From: Dyadobacter sp. CY343 | GTDB lineage: Bacteria; Bacteroidota; Bacteroidia; Cytophagales; Spirosomataceae | Reading direction: 5' to 3' | Assembly: GCF_021390335.1 (NCBI RefSeq) | Contig: NZ_JAJUXK010000005.1 | Location: 62,001-126,000, forward strand | DNA: 64,000 nucleotides | Shown here: positions 44,205-53,076 of the stretch, in pieces | Layout: each line of letters begins with the position of its first letter | Numbering within the stretch: position 1 is the first letter of the stretch | Notes under the pieces: model-generated | The model's input: the letters and a program-made list of their open reading frames with translations, nothing else | Told to the model about the DNA's origin: nothing | Databases searched by the model: none | Translations under genes and position numbers: made by a program

Positions 44205-45833
44205 ATGATCGAAGACCTTTGGTATAAAAATGCAGTAATATATAGTCTGGACCTCGAAACCTTCATGGACGGTAACAACGACGGCACCGGAGATTTTGAG
44301 GGGCTTTGCCGGCGATTGGATTACTTACACGCGCTCGGGCTGGACACGATCTGGCTCGCGCCATTTCAACCCACTCCCAACCGCGACAACGGGTACGATA
44401 TCAGTGACTTCTACGGCGTCGACCCGCGGCACGGATCCAGCGGTGATTTTGTGGAGTTCATTCACAAAGCCCGCAAACTGGGAATCAAGGTGATTATTGA
44501 CCTGGTTGTCAACCACACTTCTGATCAGCACCGTTGGTTTCAGGAAGCGCGTTCTTCCAAAGATAATTCGAAAAGGCACTGGTATATCTGGTCGGACAAG
44601 CGGCCGAAAGACTGGAATAAAGGAATGGTTTTTCCAGGCGTCCAAAAGGCGACCTGGACGATCGACAAGAAAACGAAATCCTATTACTTTCACAGATTCT
44701 ACGAATTTCAGCCCGATCTCAACACTGATAATCCGGAAGTCAGAGAGGAAATCGCCCGGATCATGGGCTATTGGCTCGAACTCGGGATTGCCGGTTTCCG
44801 GGTAGATGCGGTACCATTTATCCTCGAATCGCCCGCGCCCGGCGTCGAAAAACCGCCAATGCATTTCGAGTATCTGAAAGACATGCGCAAGTTTTTGCAA
44901 TGGAGAAGAGGCGATGCGGTTTTGCTCGGCGAAGCGAATGTATTACCCGAAGAAAGTAAAGAGTATTTTGGCAAGGAGGGCGACGGTATTCACCTGATGT
45001 TCAATTTTTTTGTCAATCAATATATCTTTTACGCCCTCGCAACCAATGATACCCGGCCCCTGATCAAAGCTTTGGAGCAAACCAAGGATATTCCAAAAAA
45101 CAGCCAGTGGGCTCATTTTCTGCGAAATCACGACGAACTTGATCTGGGGCGGCTCACAGAAGAAGAGCGCGAGAAAGTTTTTGAAAGGTTTGGGCCTGAG
45201 GAAGATATGCAATTGTACCACCGTGGGATCAGGCGGCGACTTTCACCGATGCTTGGGAACAGGCAGCAGACCGAACTCGCTTACAGCCTGATGTTCTCAT
45301 TGCCGGGCACTCCCGTGATCCGATATGGAGACGAAATAGGCATGGGCGAAGATCTTACACTTCCTGAAAGAGAGGCTGTACGGACGCCGATGCAATGGAC
45401 AGGAGACGAGAATGGGGGCTTCTCGAAATCAAAAGAAATTATAAACCCCGTTATCTCAGAAGGTTACTATGCCTACGAACATACGAATGTCGAAAACCAG
45501 CGGCGCGATCCGGGCTCGCTGCTAAACTGGATGACGACTTTCATCCGTCTTAGAAAAGAGTGTCCTGAGATCGGATATGGCGAATGGGAGATCCTGGATA
45601 CCGGCTTTACCGAAATATTGGGTATGAAATATACCTGGCGGAACAAGATCCTGCTGATCTGGCATAATTTCAAGGAAACGTCGCTGGAACTGGTCGTGCC
45701 TGAAAAGCAGGCGGGGGCTGCAAGGCTTATCGATCTCAACAACAATATTGAAAGTAAACTCGACGAGCGAGGCAGGCACACGATCACTTTGGAAGCGTAT
45801 GGGTATCGCTGGTTCAAAGGCTATACCGAATAA
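44205..45833 (+). CDS. treS: GH13 alpha-amylase-family enzyme, trehalose-synthase-like
   Basis: The 542-residue protein has GH13 regions: GLDTIWLAPFQPTPNRDNGY and IIDLVVNHTS (region I), GFRVDAVPF (region II, Asp nucleophile), VLLGEANVLP (region III, Glu) and FLRNHDELDL (region IV, Asp). The opening LWYKNAVIYSLDLETFMDGN and the ending GYRWFK match trehalose synthases, which interconvert maltose and trehalose. The length fits the version without a maltokinase domain. Related GH13 subfamilies cannot be excluded. It is a single gene. Confidence 0.85.
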   Translation: MIEDLWYKNAVIYSLDLETFMDGNNDGTGDFEGLCRRLDYLHALGLDTIWLAPFQPTPNRDNGYDISDFYGVDPRHGSSGDFVEFIHKARKLGIKVIIDLVVNHTSDQHRWFQEARSSKDNSKRHWYIWSDKRPKDWNKGMVFPGVQKATWTIDKKTKSYYFHRFYEFQPDLNTDNPEVREEIARIMGYWLELGIAGFRVDAVPFILESPAPGVEKPPMHFEYLKDMRKFLQWRRGDAVLLGEANVLPEESKEYFGKEGDGIHLMFNFFVNQYIFYALATNDTRPLIKALEQTKDIPKNSQWAHFLRNHDELDLGRLTEEEREKVFERFGPEEDMQLYHRGIRRRLSPMLGNRQQTELAYSLMFSLPGTPVIRYGDEIGMGEDLTLPEREAVRTPMQWTGDENGGFSKSKEIINPVISEGYYAYEHTNVENQRRDPGSLLNWMTTFIRLRKECPEIGYGEWEILDTGFTEILGMKYTWRNKILLIWHNFKETSLELVVPEKQAGAARLIDLNNNIESKLDERGRHTITLEAYGYRWFKGYTE

Positions 45834-45968
45834 TAAGTTTGTGGGAAAAATGCCCCGTCGGTTCGTGGATTTTCTGGTCATTGTTATTGTCAAAATGGAG
45901 GTAGGTTCGTAATTTCTGCTCCATACGGGTGCGTCTTAACCGGCGCACCTTCACCTTCTGCAATACAT

Positions 45969-47231
45969 ATGAATACCACCGACGTGTTACCTCTGGTTTC
46001 CGACGCTACCTTGGATTTCTATGAGAAAAAGGCACAAAAGCTGCTTGAAGCCTGCCGGTCGATAGAAGAAGAGTCGGTTCAACACGTACTCAAATACCAT
46101 CCCGATCCCGGAAAAATAGCGGAACTGAACAATCCTGCGACTAACTTCTCGATTGCCGACGCAAAAATCATCCTGGCCCGGGAATACGGATTTGAGGATT
46201 TTGAACTGTTGGCGCGGCATATAGTAGGATTGGCGGATGAAAATTCAGCGGTATACAGATTTGAAAAGGCGGCCGACGCGATCGTTTCGGGCGATCCCGC
46301 GGCATTGACCCGAATAATAGCAGCAGATCCTGACATCGTAAAAGCACGCTCATCGCGCAGCCACTCGGCTACCTTACTGCATTATATCGCCGCAAATGGC
46401 GTCGAAGCTTTTCGGCAGCATACACCGGAGAATGCACCCGAGCTGGCAGATATCCTGCTCCGATCGGGAAGTGAACCCGATGCAATTGCCTCTGTTTATG
46501 GACAGAAATGGTGTACTACCCTGGACCTGCTCGTGTCGAGCGTGCACCCGGCAAAGGCTGGGTTGCAGGTTGCTTTGGTAGAAAAACTCGCCGACTGGGG
46601 CGCTGCGGTAGATGGGATCCATAACAATTGCTCGCCTTTGCTTACAGCCATTTGTTTTCACTATCCGGATGCGGCCAGAGCATTGGTAAGGCGCGGGGCG
46701 CGGGTCGACAATATCGTTACAGCAGCTGCAATGGGCTCCACGGAACTGGTAGGTACATTTTTACAGTCCAATATAAAAGCGGCTGCTGGCAAATGCGTGA
46801 TCCATATTCCCTGGCTCGGGTATGCGGTAAAGCCTCCCGAGAGTCTGGAACTGGCTTTTGTGTGGGCGGCTATGCACAACCAGATCGAGGTCGTATCGTT
46901 TTTCCTGGACAATGGAATGAATCCCGCAGCCAGGGACTTGAGGCAATGGACTGCCCTGCATTGGGCCGCTTATTACGGCTATTCTGAAACTGTGCAGATA
47001 TTGCTGGATAGAAAAGCGCCGCTGGAAGCGAGGAATGAATTCGGTGGTACTGTACTGGACCAGACACTTTGGGCTACGACGCACGAGGGAGTTATGCCGG
47101 CTCATTTAACGATCATCCGCAAGCTGATAACTGCGGGTGCGGTGATCCATCCCTGGTGGCTCTTCTCGAATCTCAATCCAACTCTCGATGAGCGTGTTGT
47201 CGCTCTCCTTCAAGAATTATCGTGCCGCTGA
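45969..47231 (+). CDS. Ankyrin-repeat protein
   Basis: The 420-residue cytoplasmic protein has ankyrin units in the second half: ARALVRRGARVDNIVTAAAM, FVWAAMHNQIEVVSFFLDNG, RDLRQWTALHWAAYYGYSET and VQILLDRKAPLEARNEFGGT. The N-terminal part (about 1-130) resembles the DUF-type helical region found before such repeats. A hairpin (45928-45949, GGTGCG/CGCACC) lies 19 nt upstream. A binding scaffold role is likely; the partner is unknown. Confidence 0.85.
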   Translation: MNTTDVLPLVSDATLDFYEKKAQKLLEACRSIEEESVQHVLKYHPDPGKIAELNNPATNFSIADAKIILAREYGFEDFELLARHIVGLADENSAVYRFEKAADAIVSGDPAALTRIIAADPDIVKARSSRSHSATLLHYIAANGVEAFRQHTPENAPELADILLRSGSEPDAIASVYGQKWCTTLDLLVSSVHPAKAGLQVALVEKLADWGAAVDGIHNNCSPLLTAICFHYPDAARALVRRGARVDNIVTAAAMGSTELVGTFLQSNIKAAAGKCVIHIPWLGYAVKPPESLELAFVWAAMHNQIEVVSFFLDNGMNPAARDLRQWTALHWAAYYGYSETVQILLDRKAPLEARNEFGGTVLDQTLWATTHEGVMPAHLTIIRKLITAGAVIHPWWLFSNLNPTLDERVVALLQELSCR

Positions 47232-47423
47232 GCAATAGAAATTTTTGTAATGTGCTCATATCGAGGCAATATTAAATTTTCAACACACATAGTATTGATC
47301 CCGGAACGTTTTGTACTTTATTGTAAAAATTACAATTAGCCGGGAAACACGTTGGCAACGAAAGACGAGAAATCCTATATTGCCGGCACGAACAATTATT
47401 CTCAACGATACTCATAAACACAC

Positions 47424-48353
47424 ATGCTTTCTTTATCAAGACTGGCGTCACGCGCTGCATTACTCTTGCCGATTTCTTTGGCGGTCATCTCACCAGTTTT
47501 TGCACAGCATACTTTTGAATTTGTGCAGGATGGTGTCAACAACAGCTATAAGCCGCCCGTTCCGAAGGGGCCGACATCGATTCCGCAAACGCTTAGTTTC
47601 TTTTTTAACCGTGACGGTAACGCCGACCGCGGGATCTATTTTCAAAAGCTTCAGGAGTCGCTTTCGCTTACATTCAGCTTCGATGATCAGACTTATATTA
47701 ATGTTCCCCAGAACGTTACAGGTCTGACATTCGGTGCGGCGTCGGGAGCTAGCAGCACACATTTCAAAGCAGTGCCGGTTGTGAACAGCAACTATTATTT
47801 TACGGATACCACGCGCACTATTTTCACAGCACATCCAAATGGTCCGGTAGGTCAGGGTGTTAATTTGTATGCAAATCCCGGTGTGCAGATCTTCCTCTCA
47901 GCCAAACCTTTGCTGACAGCCAATTCGCCCAAAACAGATACAAGCCGATATTATTACGGCAAGTTGCGCCTGCAATTCAGCAGACCGGTGAGTAATCCCG
48001 TGTTATCTATCATGGGGCTTGGTGCCACGACCAACTTCGGTAACCAGCGACTGGGTTTCGCCACCGAGCTGGAATTATTGACACCTTCGCTGACAGTCAC
48101 CAAGCTTTCGGGAACCAAGGAATTGATCGTAGACGATACACAAACGAAGATCCTGCACGACAAAAGTGCTATTACCGGCAACTGTGATAATGGCGCGGCT
48201 TGCGGCAGCATATTGGTAAAAGGCTCAAATATCAGTACACTCGTGTTTGGCGTATACCTGCGAGCCGACGGTGGGCCGGGCGTTTGGGGAACCGAAAAAG
48301 TGTCCAATTCGGGGGATATGTGGCATATTACTGTTTCTCTGCCAGAGCAGTAG
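47424..48353 (+). CDS. Secreted protein of unknown function
   Basis: The 309-residue protein has a signal peptide (ALLLPISLAVISPVFA) and a beta-rich mature part with SLSLTFSFDDQTYINVP, LRLQFSRPVSNPVLSIMGLG and NCDNGAACGSILVKGSNIST. Its layout resembles the N-terminal region of larger Bacteroidota surface adhesins, but it stops after about 300 residues and may be a short or truncated version. It overlaps the convergent hxlR gene by 26 nt. Confidence 0.6.
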   Translation: MLSLSRLASRAALLLPISLAVISPVFAQHTFEFVQDGVNNSYKPPVPKGPTSIPQTLSFFFNRDGNADRGIYFQKLQESLSLTFSFDDQTYINVPQNVTGLTFGAASGASSTHFKAVPVVNSNYYFTDTTRTIFTAHPNGPVGQGVNLYANPGVQIFLSAKPLLTANSPKTDTSRYYYGKLRLQFSRPVSNPVLSIMGLGATTNFGNQRLGFATELELLTPSLTVTKLSGTKELIVDDTQTKILHDKSAITGNCDNGAACGSILVKGSNISTLVFGVYLRADGGPGVWGTEKVSNSGDMWHITVSLPEQ

Positions 48354-48732
48354 CCGACCATTCCTGGCGGATCTTCGCCTTGTGCATTTCGCCCCAGATT
48401 ACAAGAGAGTCGAGTATGGGCGTGAGTGTGTCGCTGTACGGTGTAAGTTCATATTCGATCACCACCACCGGGTCAGTCTGCACCTTTCTTTTCAAAAAAC
48501 CATTCAATTCCAGTTCTTTCAACTCATTTGAAAGCACCCTGGCCGATATGCCGGGAATGGTGCGCTGCAATTCGTTAAACCGCTTATGGCCTTCGCGCAA
48601 TGCGATAATTACCCTTAATTTCCACTTTCCGCCGATGACATACAATGCATCGCCGAGCGCACTCAGTTTACCCGTGCAAGTGGCTGCTGTCCGTGTATCG
48701 ACCGGACTTTCTAATGTGAGTTGATCGTTCAA
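48328..48732 (-). CDS. HxlR-family transcriptional regulator
   Basis: The 134-residue protein has the HxlR winged-helix core: LGDALYVIGGKWKLRVIIAL, FNELQRTIPGISARVLSNEL with KELELNGFLKRKV, and VIEYELTPYSDTLTPILDSL. An Asn-terminal Cys (TCTGKL, about residue 19) is at the place where redox-sensing HxlR proteins carry a Cys; this is a guess. It is divergent from a DoxX gene with an inverted repeat between them and probably controls both. Confidence 0.93.
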   Translation of the reverse strand: MNDQLTLESPVDTRTAATCTGKLSALGDALYVIGGKWKLRVIIALREGHKRFNELQRTIPGISARVLSNELKELELNGFLKRKVQTDPVVVIEYELTPYSDTLTPILDSLVIWGEMHKAKIRQEWSATALAEKQ

Positions 48733-48736
48733 AGTA

Positions 48737-48771
48737 ACTAACCTTTTGTATACTACTAATAAATGGTTAGT
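48737..48771. promoter_or_regulatory. Candidate HxlR operator
   Basis: ACTAACC (48737-48743) and GGTTAGT (48765-48771) form an inverted repeat with a 21-nt gap; a third ACTAAT lies in between. It is located between the divergent hxlR and doxX genes. Confidence 0.5.
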
Positions 48772-48780
48772 AAAGGTAAT

Positions 48781-48788
48781 TACTTTTG
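48781..48788 (+). promoter_or_regulatory. -7 box TACTTTTG of doxX
   Basis: TACTTTTG matches TAnnTTTG and lies 18 nt before the doxX ATG and 9 nt past the right arm of the inverted repeat, so a bound HxlR would block it. Confidence 0.55.
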
Positions 48789-48806
48789 TTCAAAAAAAAC
48801 TTCATT

Positions 48807-49172
48807 ATGAAAGCAAAGAAAATTATCACAATTGTAGTCACTGCGCTTGCATCGGCAATGGTCGTATTCAGCGGCGTTATGAAATTAATGGGGTCCGATG
48901 AAGTGGTCGCCACAATGAGCAAAATGGGAGTTGCGGATCATACTGTCACGCTTGGGTTGATGGAAATCGGCTTTACTGCTTTATTTCTTTACCCCAAAAC
49001 AATGAAGATGGGTTTCATTTTACTGACCTGTTACTTCGCCGGCGCATTGGCCACCGAGCTTTCCCACGCCAGCCCATTGAATGCAATTACTCCGCTGGCT
49101 CTGATTTGGATTGCTGCGTTTTTGAGAGACAAATATATCTTTCTGCCTTCTGAGGAACTGGCTGTGAAATGA
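48807..49172 (+). CDS. DoxX-family membrane protein
   Basis: The 121-residue protein has four membrane helices and the DoxX-like pattern: ALASAMVVFSGVMKLMGSDE, LGLMEIGFTALFLYP, GFILLTCYFAGALATEL and ITPLALIWIAAFLRD. The start at 48807 is taken as the ATG nearest the -7 box. HxlR/DoxX divergent pairs are common, so the protein is likely induced by a small electrophile or stress signal. Confidence 0.85.
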   Translation: MKAKKIITIVVTALASAMVVFSGVMKLMGSDEVVATMSKMGVADHTVTLGLMEIGFTALFLYPKTMKMGFILLTCYFAGALATELSHASPLNAITPLALIWIAAFLRDKYIFLPSEELAVK

Positions 49173-49215
49173 TTCTACCGAAGGCATTGAAGACATTTTG
49201 TTTCTTGTGGAAGGA

Positions 49216-49240
49216 ATTCCCCCGCTCAAAACGGGGGAAT
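49216..49240. terminator. Hairpin between convergent doxX and DUF899 genes
   Basis: ATTCCCCCG (49216-49224) pairs with CGGGGGAAT (49232-49240). No clear T-tract on either strand, so bidirectional termination is only probable. Confidence 0.45.
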
Positions 49241-49248
49241 CTGCATAA

Positions 49249-50016
49249 CTAGTGACAGCAGCTCTCTGTTTTTCCTTTGAAATCTTCGTACTTGTCATGA
49301 TGCCGCATCCAGTCCATGGTACCATCTTCGTTTCTGCCTTTGGGAGACATATCCAGGATATTATGGGCGGTCAGTAAAATATCAAGACCGCGGGCATATG
49401 CGGAATAAGTGTGGAAGATGTCACCATTTTCATCTTTATAGAACACACTTGCCCCTGGTGATTCGGTGTCTGCGTCGTGCGGCAATATCTCGTAGTTATA
49501 GTAAACATTGCCCGATTTAATCTGCTCTTCGGTAAAGGAGACATTGTAGTCGTAATTGAAATCACTTCCAAACGAAGAAACCCAAGGAAATTGCCAACCC
49601 ATTCGTTTCTTAAAAGGCAAAATTTTCGACAAGGGCGCCCGGGAGACAACTACTATGGAAACATCATGGTGCGGAATATGCAGGTTCGGCCCGTCGAGAT
49701 GATCCGCCATGAAAGAGCAGCCGGGGCAACCTTCTTCCCATTCCGGCGCAAACATAAAATGGTATATAAACAGTTGACTGTTACCGTTAAATAGATCGGA
49801 GAGGTTTTTCGGACCTTCCGTTGTTTCGAAAAGATAATCTTTATCTACGCGTACCCAGGGCAGATTGCGACGCTTCTCGGCCAGGCTGTCAGCCATTTTG
49901 CTGAGTTCCTTTTCCTCATTCATCAGTGCGACCCGTGCCTTTATCCACGTACCACGATCCACGATCGGACGGGAGATAACTAATACGGCTTCATTCGATG
50001 TTGCCAGCTTTTCCAT
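49249..50016 (-). CDS. DUF899 (thioredoxin-like) family protein
   Basis: The 255-residue protein shows DUF899 marks: WIKARVALMNEEKELSKMAD, LPWVRVDKDYLFETTEG, the Cys pair in EEGCPGCSFMADHLDGP (about 95) and GASVFYKDENGDIFHTYSAY with ARGLDILLTAHNILD. The fold is thioredoxin-like; the substrate is unknown. I use ATG 50016; the frame begins with TTG 50037. The C-terminus ends CCH. Confidence 0.88.
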   Translation of the reverse strand: MEKLATSNEAVLVISRPIVDRGTWIKARVALMNEEKELSKMADSLAEKRRNLPWVRVDKDYLFETTEGPKNLSDLFNGNSQLFIYHFMFAPEWEEGCPGCSFMADHLDGPNLHIPHHDVSIVVVSRAPLSKILPFKKRMGWQFPWVSSFGSDFNYDYNVSFTEEQIKSGNVYYNYEILPHDADTESPGASVFYKDENGDIFHTYSAYARGLDILLTAHNILDMSPKGRNEDGTMDWMRHHDKYEDFKGKTESCCH

Positions 50017-50245
50017 GATTTTCTCATTTTTATACAAATCTCTCTTTAATTTCTGATAGATACAGTGGGTAAACTAGTCTAAAAGGAGGGGTATTTAAGA
50101 CATACTTTGGGGCAATGCGCATTAGCAGACTTAATAGTATGCGCGCATACAGAGCTGTGGCGCACTTGATGTATTCTGGTACGATCTTTTATGATTAGCG
50201 GGCAATTGCTTATTAATATAAAGTTATCAACAAACATAGAAAGTT

Positions 50246-50863
50246 ATGAAATCGCTAAAATTGAACCTGTTAGGCTTAGCATTGTTGGGATCAACAATTG
50301 CATTTGCTCAAACGACTACACCATCGAGTACATCACCGTCAAGCACGTCGCCTTCGAGCACAACGCCGTCTAGTTCGCCTTCCAGCACTACACCAGGCTC
50401 TTCTACACAGCCTAGGACAGTACCTGGAAGCACTGTACAGCCGTCGACTTTGCCAGGCGGAACTCAGCCGGGAAGCACTACAACTCAGCCGGGTCGTACA
50501 ACGCAGCAACCTGCATCGACAACTACACCAGGTAGCACAACGCCATCTGTACCTCCTGGAACGGTGCCTGAAAGAACAAATATGCCAGCGGGAACAACTA
50601 GTCCTGGTACATCAACACAACCTTCAAGTACTGTACCCCGTACATCGACCCAACCTTCATCGGTACCAGGATCGACTACCCAGCCTTCAAGCACAGTACC
50701 TGGAAGCACTACAACTCCTGGAAGTAACGTTCCAAGAACAAATTCAACAGAACCTACAACCGTTCCTAGTGGCACGACCCAACCGTCGTCAACGGTTCCT
50801 GGTAGCACCACAACTCCATCTAGTACTGGCGGAACTGGCACAGGTACTGTACCTAGAAAATAA
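50246..50863 (+). CDS. Secreted Ser/Thr/Pro-rich low-complexity protein
   Basis: The 205-residue protein has a signal peptide (LNLLGLALLGSTIAFA) and then only short repeats of the types TPSSTSPSS, PGSTTQPSS, VPGTSTQPS and TTTPGS. Almost no other residues occur. Such regions in Bacteroidota are exported and often O-mannosylated at D-S/T sites; here no D-S/T is present, so the role is open. The repeats make long alternative frames on both strands, which are not genes. A strong terminator follows. Confidence 0.7.
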   Translation: MKSLKLNLLGLALLGSTIAFAQTTTPSSTSPSSTSPSSTTPSSSPSSTTPGSSTQPRTVPGSTVQPSTLPGGTQPGSTTTQPGRTTQQPASTTTPGSTTPSVPPGTVPERTNMPAGTTSPGTSTQPSSTVPRTSTQPSSVPGSTTQPSSTVPGSTTTPGSNVPRTNSTEPTTVPSGTTQPSSTVPGSTTTPSSTGGTGTGTVPRK

Positions 50864-50885
50864 TATTGAATTAGTATTAGTATAG

Positions 50886-50921
50886 AAAGAAGGCCGACCT
50901 ATTACAGGTCGGCCTTCTTTG
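50886..50921 (+). terminator. Strong terminator after the low-complexity gene
   Basis: AAAGAAGGCCGACCT (50886-50900) pairs perfectly with AGGTCGGCCTTCTTT (50906-50920) around 5 nt. Confidence 0.9.
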
Positions 50922-50991
50922 TTAAAAGTAAAAGTCAACTCAATGCTGGCACAATTTGTGTTAGGAGTAAATTGATCTAAAACTATCAAAT

Positions 50992-51186
50992 ATGGCAACT
51001 ATTGAAAACAAAGACTCGTCGGGTAAACTAGGAAAAGGCGTAACACTTTCGGTAACCGGAGCAGCTTCGGAAAATGACGCGATTCTGGCGGTAGAAAATT
51101 ATTTGCGTGAGCACCGCGCTGAGGGTTTGTCATTGTCAGTGCAGGAGACCGGCGACAGTGATTCTTTTGAAATCCGGCTGGACTAA
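50992..51186 (+). CDS. Small protein (64 residues), unknown
   Basis: The frame MATIENKDSSGKLGKGVTLS... ends SFEIRLD. It has an alpha/beta look (ASENDAILAVENYLREHRAE, then LSLSVQETG) and no signal. I do not recognise it. It precedes thuA by 26 nt and could be co-transcribed. Confidence 0.5.
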   Translation: MATIENKDSSGKLGKGVTLSVTGAASENDAILAVENYLREHRAEGLSLSVQETGDSDSFEIRLD

Positions 51187-51212
51187 TATAGTCTACCTTA
51201 AATAAACCGACC

Positions 51213-52109
51213 ATGAAAAATATCCTGGTTCTTTTAATGCTGTTTCTCAGTGCGAGCGGGGTATGTGCGCAGGAGTCCAAAGCAGCGGCAGGTGAGAAGA
51301 AGATCGTTTTCATTTCCGGCCCCGATAGCCATGGAAAAGGAGAGCACGAGCATAACGGTGGCTGTACATTACTTGCGAAAGCGATCAACGATAGCGTGCC
51401 CGGCGTAAATGCAATCATTGTGCGAAACGGCTGGCCAAAAGATCCGACTATACTCGACGATGCCGACGCAATAGTCATTTACTCGGATGGCGGCGGGGAC
51501 GATCACATGGCGTTTCTGCACGCAGAGCAGGTTAACCGGCTCACTGGCAAAGGAGTGGGTCTGGTGTTTCTGCACTTTTCACTGGAAGTGCCAAAGGGTA
51601 ATGCGGGAGATCAGTTTTTAAAGTGGATCGGTGGCTATTTTGAGACTAATTGGTCTGTCAATCCGGTCTGGGAGGCGAAATTCGCCAGTTACCCGGACCA
51701 TCCCATTTCGAGCGGCGTGAAGCCATTTTCTATTGTAGACGAGTGGTATTATCACTTACGGTTTGCTGATGGAATGAAAAATATCACACCGATTTTACAG
51801 GCTTTGCCGTCGGACGAAACTTTGAAGCTGCCCGACGGAACGCATTCCAACAACAAATATGTCCGCGATGCGGTCCTGGAAAAAAAAGAATTGCAAACGC
51901 TCGCCTGGGCACTGGACCGGCCCGACGGGGGGCGTGGATTTGGTTTTACGGGCGGACACATGCATAAAAACTGGCAGAATGATAGTTTCAGAAAATTGGT
52001 ATTGAATGCGATTGTTTGGTCGGCCAAAGGCGAAATTCCAAAAGACGGCGTACCTTCCGCTACACCAACTGACACGGAACTCAACGCGCTGACCAAGACG
52101 GTAGAATAG
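51213..52109 (+). CDS. Secreted ThuA-domain protein
   Basis: The 298-residue protein has a signal peptide (ILVLLMLFLSASGVCA) and ThuA features: KKIVFISGPDSHGKGEHEHN, DADAIVIYSDGGGDDHMAFL, GVGLVFLHFSLEVPKG, and a C-terminal GGRGFGFTGGHMHKNW. ThuA proteins resemble glutamine amidotransferases without the usual Cys and are often linked to carbohydrate catabolism. No sugar-uptake gene is adjacent. The C-terminal His pair is typical of the family. Confidence 0.88.
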   Translation: MKNILVLLMLFLSASGVCAQESKAAAGEKKIVFISGPDSHGKGEHEHNGGCTLLAKAINDSVPGVNAIIVRNGWPKDPTILDDADAIVIYSDGGGDDHMAFLHAEQVNRLTGKGVGLVFLHFSLEVPKGNAGDQFLKWIGGYFETNWSVNPVWEAKFASYPDHPISSGVKPFSIVDEWYYHLRFADGMKNITPILQALPSDETLKLPDGTHSNNKYVRDAVLEKKELQTLAWALDRPDGGRGFGFTGGHMHKNWQNDSFRKLVLNAIVWSAKGEIPKDGVPSATPTDTELNALTKTVE

Positions 52110-52116
52110 GATCGTA

Positions 52117-52148
52117 CTTGACAACTTGTCAAGATTAGTTTATCTTTA
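52117..52148 (+). promoter_or_regulatory. Promoter-operator of the toxin-antitoxin genes
   Basis: CTTGACAA (52117-52124) and TTGTCAAG (52126-52133) form a perfect 8-bp inverted repeat around one C. TTG inside it is the -33 box, and TATCTTTA (52141-52148) the -7 box with N20. The antitoxin probably binds this palindrome to repress the operon. Confidence 0.6.
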
Positions 52149-52167
52149 TGATCTAATCTGATCTGAA

Positions 52168-52404
52168 ATGAGAACAATGAGCGTAGGAGAATTTAAGGCT
52201 CAATTTTCGAAAGTATTGAAGGAAGTTGAGCAGGGCGAGAAAATCGGTATCACTTTTGGGAGAAAAAAAGAGGTGAAAGCGATGCTTGTTCCAAAAGAAG
52301 AGGAGGTCAAGCCAACACGTAAACTAGGTGCGATGGAAGGGAAAGCGGGCTATTTCATGCGCGATGATTTTACAGTCACATCTGACGACGAGTTTGGCGC
52401 ATGA
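52168..52404 (+). CDS. Phd/YefM-type antitoxin
   Basis: The 78-residue protein begins MRTMSVGEFKAQFSKVLKEV, the Phd/YefM N-terminal DNA-binding fold, and ends in an acidic tail (DDFTVTSDDEFGA) that would neutralise the toxin. It overlaps the PIN gene by ATGA (52401-52404), so translation is coupled. Confidence 0.88.
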   Translation: MRTMSVGEFKAQFSKVLKEVEQGEKIGITFGRKKEVKAMLVPKEEEVKPTRKLGAMEGKAGYFMRDDFTVTSDDEFGA

Positions 52405-52799
52405 ACTATTTACTGGACACACACATTCTAATCTGGACTTTTTTTGAGCCTGCCAAATTATCAAAACGCATTCAGCAGATCCTTACCGATGGTAATAATG
52501 ACATCTTTGTCAGTGCGGTAAGTTTCTGGGAGATCTCTATCAAAACCGGCACAGGCAAGATAAGTCTCGGTGACATCAATCCCTCCAAATTGCCCGAGAT
52601 ATGCCGGAAATATGGTTTTAAACTGATTGATATAACCGTAGAAGAGGGTAGTTCCTTTCATAAGCTATCAGCAAATTATCACAAGGATCCTTTCGACAGA
52701 ATGCTGATATGGCAGGCGATCAGCGGCGATTACAACCTCATCACAGACGATAGTCTGATCCACAATTACATTTCCGAGGGACTGAGAGTGAGCTGGTAG
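52401..52799 (+). CDS. vapC: PIN-domain toxin (VapC-like RNase)
   Basis: The 132-residue protein begins MNYLLDTHILIWTFFEPAKL with conserved Asp6, then SAVSFWEISIKTGTGKI with the second acidic residue, and DPFDRMLIWQAI and LITDDSLIHNY with the third and fourth acidic positions of the PIN site. VapC toxins cut tRNA or rRNA. All key acids are present, so it should be active when freed from the antitoxin. Confidence 0.92.
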   Translation: MNYLLDTHILIWTFFEPAKLSKRIQQILTDGNNDIFVSAVSFWEISIKTGTGKISLGDINPSKLPEICRKYGFKLIDITVEEGSSFHKLSANYHKDPFDRMLIWQAISGDYNLITDDSLIHNYISEGLRVSW

Positions 52800-52841
52800 A
52801 AACCCTGTTTTCTCATTTTTCCTGAAAAAATCCGATTCTCC

Positions 52842-52889
52842 TTGCTATTTCATTTTCTTTAAATTTACTTTGTCTATTAAATTAGTAGA
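52842..52889 (+). promoter_or_regulatory. Promoter plus 17-bp palindrome of the sulfatase operon
   Basis: TTG (52842-52844), 20 nt, then TTACTTTG (52865-52872) form a Bacteroidota promoter. Right after it, TCTATTAAATTAGTAGA (52873-52889) is a palindrome with one mismatch in the arms, placed where transcription starts. The same layout, with the same 20-nt spacer and a matching palindrome, occurs at 59251-59298 before a cysteine desulfurase. Confidence 0.65.
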
Positions 52890-52951
52890 TTATCCTCGTT
52901 AACCACCAGCCGGGATAAGCGTTTATCATTCATTATTAACTTATGATATCG

Positions 52952-53047
52952 ATGAATCCAATTTCTTCGGAAAGTACTCCTGCGACTATGGTGGTCATTT
53001 CAAGTCAAATGCCGACAAGGCTGGCCTGTTGTTGCCTGGTGAAGTAA
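52952..53047 (+). CDS. Cysteine-codon leader peptide (31 residues)
   Basis: ATG at 52952 opens a frame ending TAA at 53045-53047. It reads MNPISSESTPATMVVISSQM and then PTRLACCCLVK, with three adjacent Cys codons (TGT TGT TGC at 53027-53035). Internal ATG codons at 52988 and 53009 give shorter versions; the last gives MPTRLACCCLVK. It sits in the leader of the substrate-binding/sulfatase operon, 75 nt before the first gene. Runs of Cys codons in upstream frames are known in mycobacteria as cysteine-responsive attenuators; I infer a similar role here. Confidence 0.6.
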   Translation: MNPISSESTPATMVVISSQMPTRLACCCLVK

Positions 53048-53076
53048 TCAACTGCGCTTTCAACTCCTATTCTAAC

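Noticed and set aside
44325-44900. Minus-strand frame inside the GH13 gene
   Set aside because: It is fully antisense to conserved GH13 motifs, with no start signal or recognisable protein.
50298-50885. Second plus-strand frame and a long minus-strand frame (50485-50841) in the low-complexity gene
   Set aside because: The repeats keep all frames open. Only the frame at 50246 has a signal peptide and a start; the others have biased, meaningless composition.
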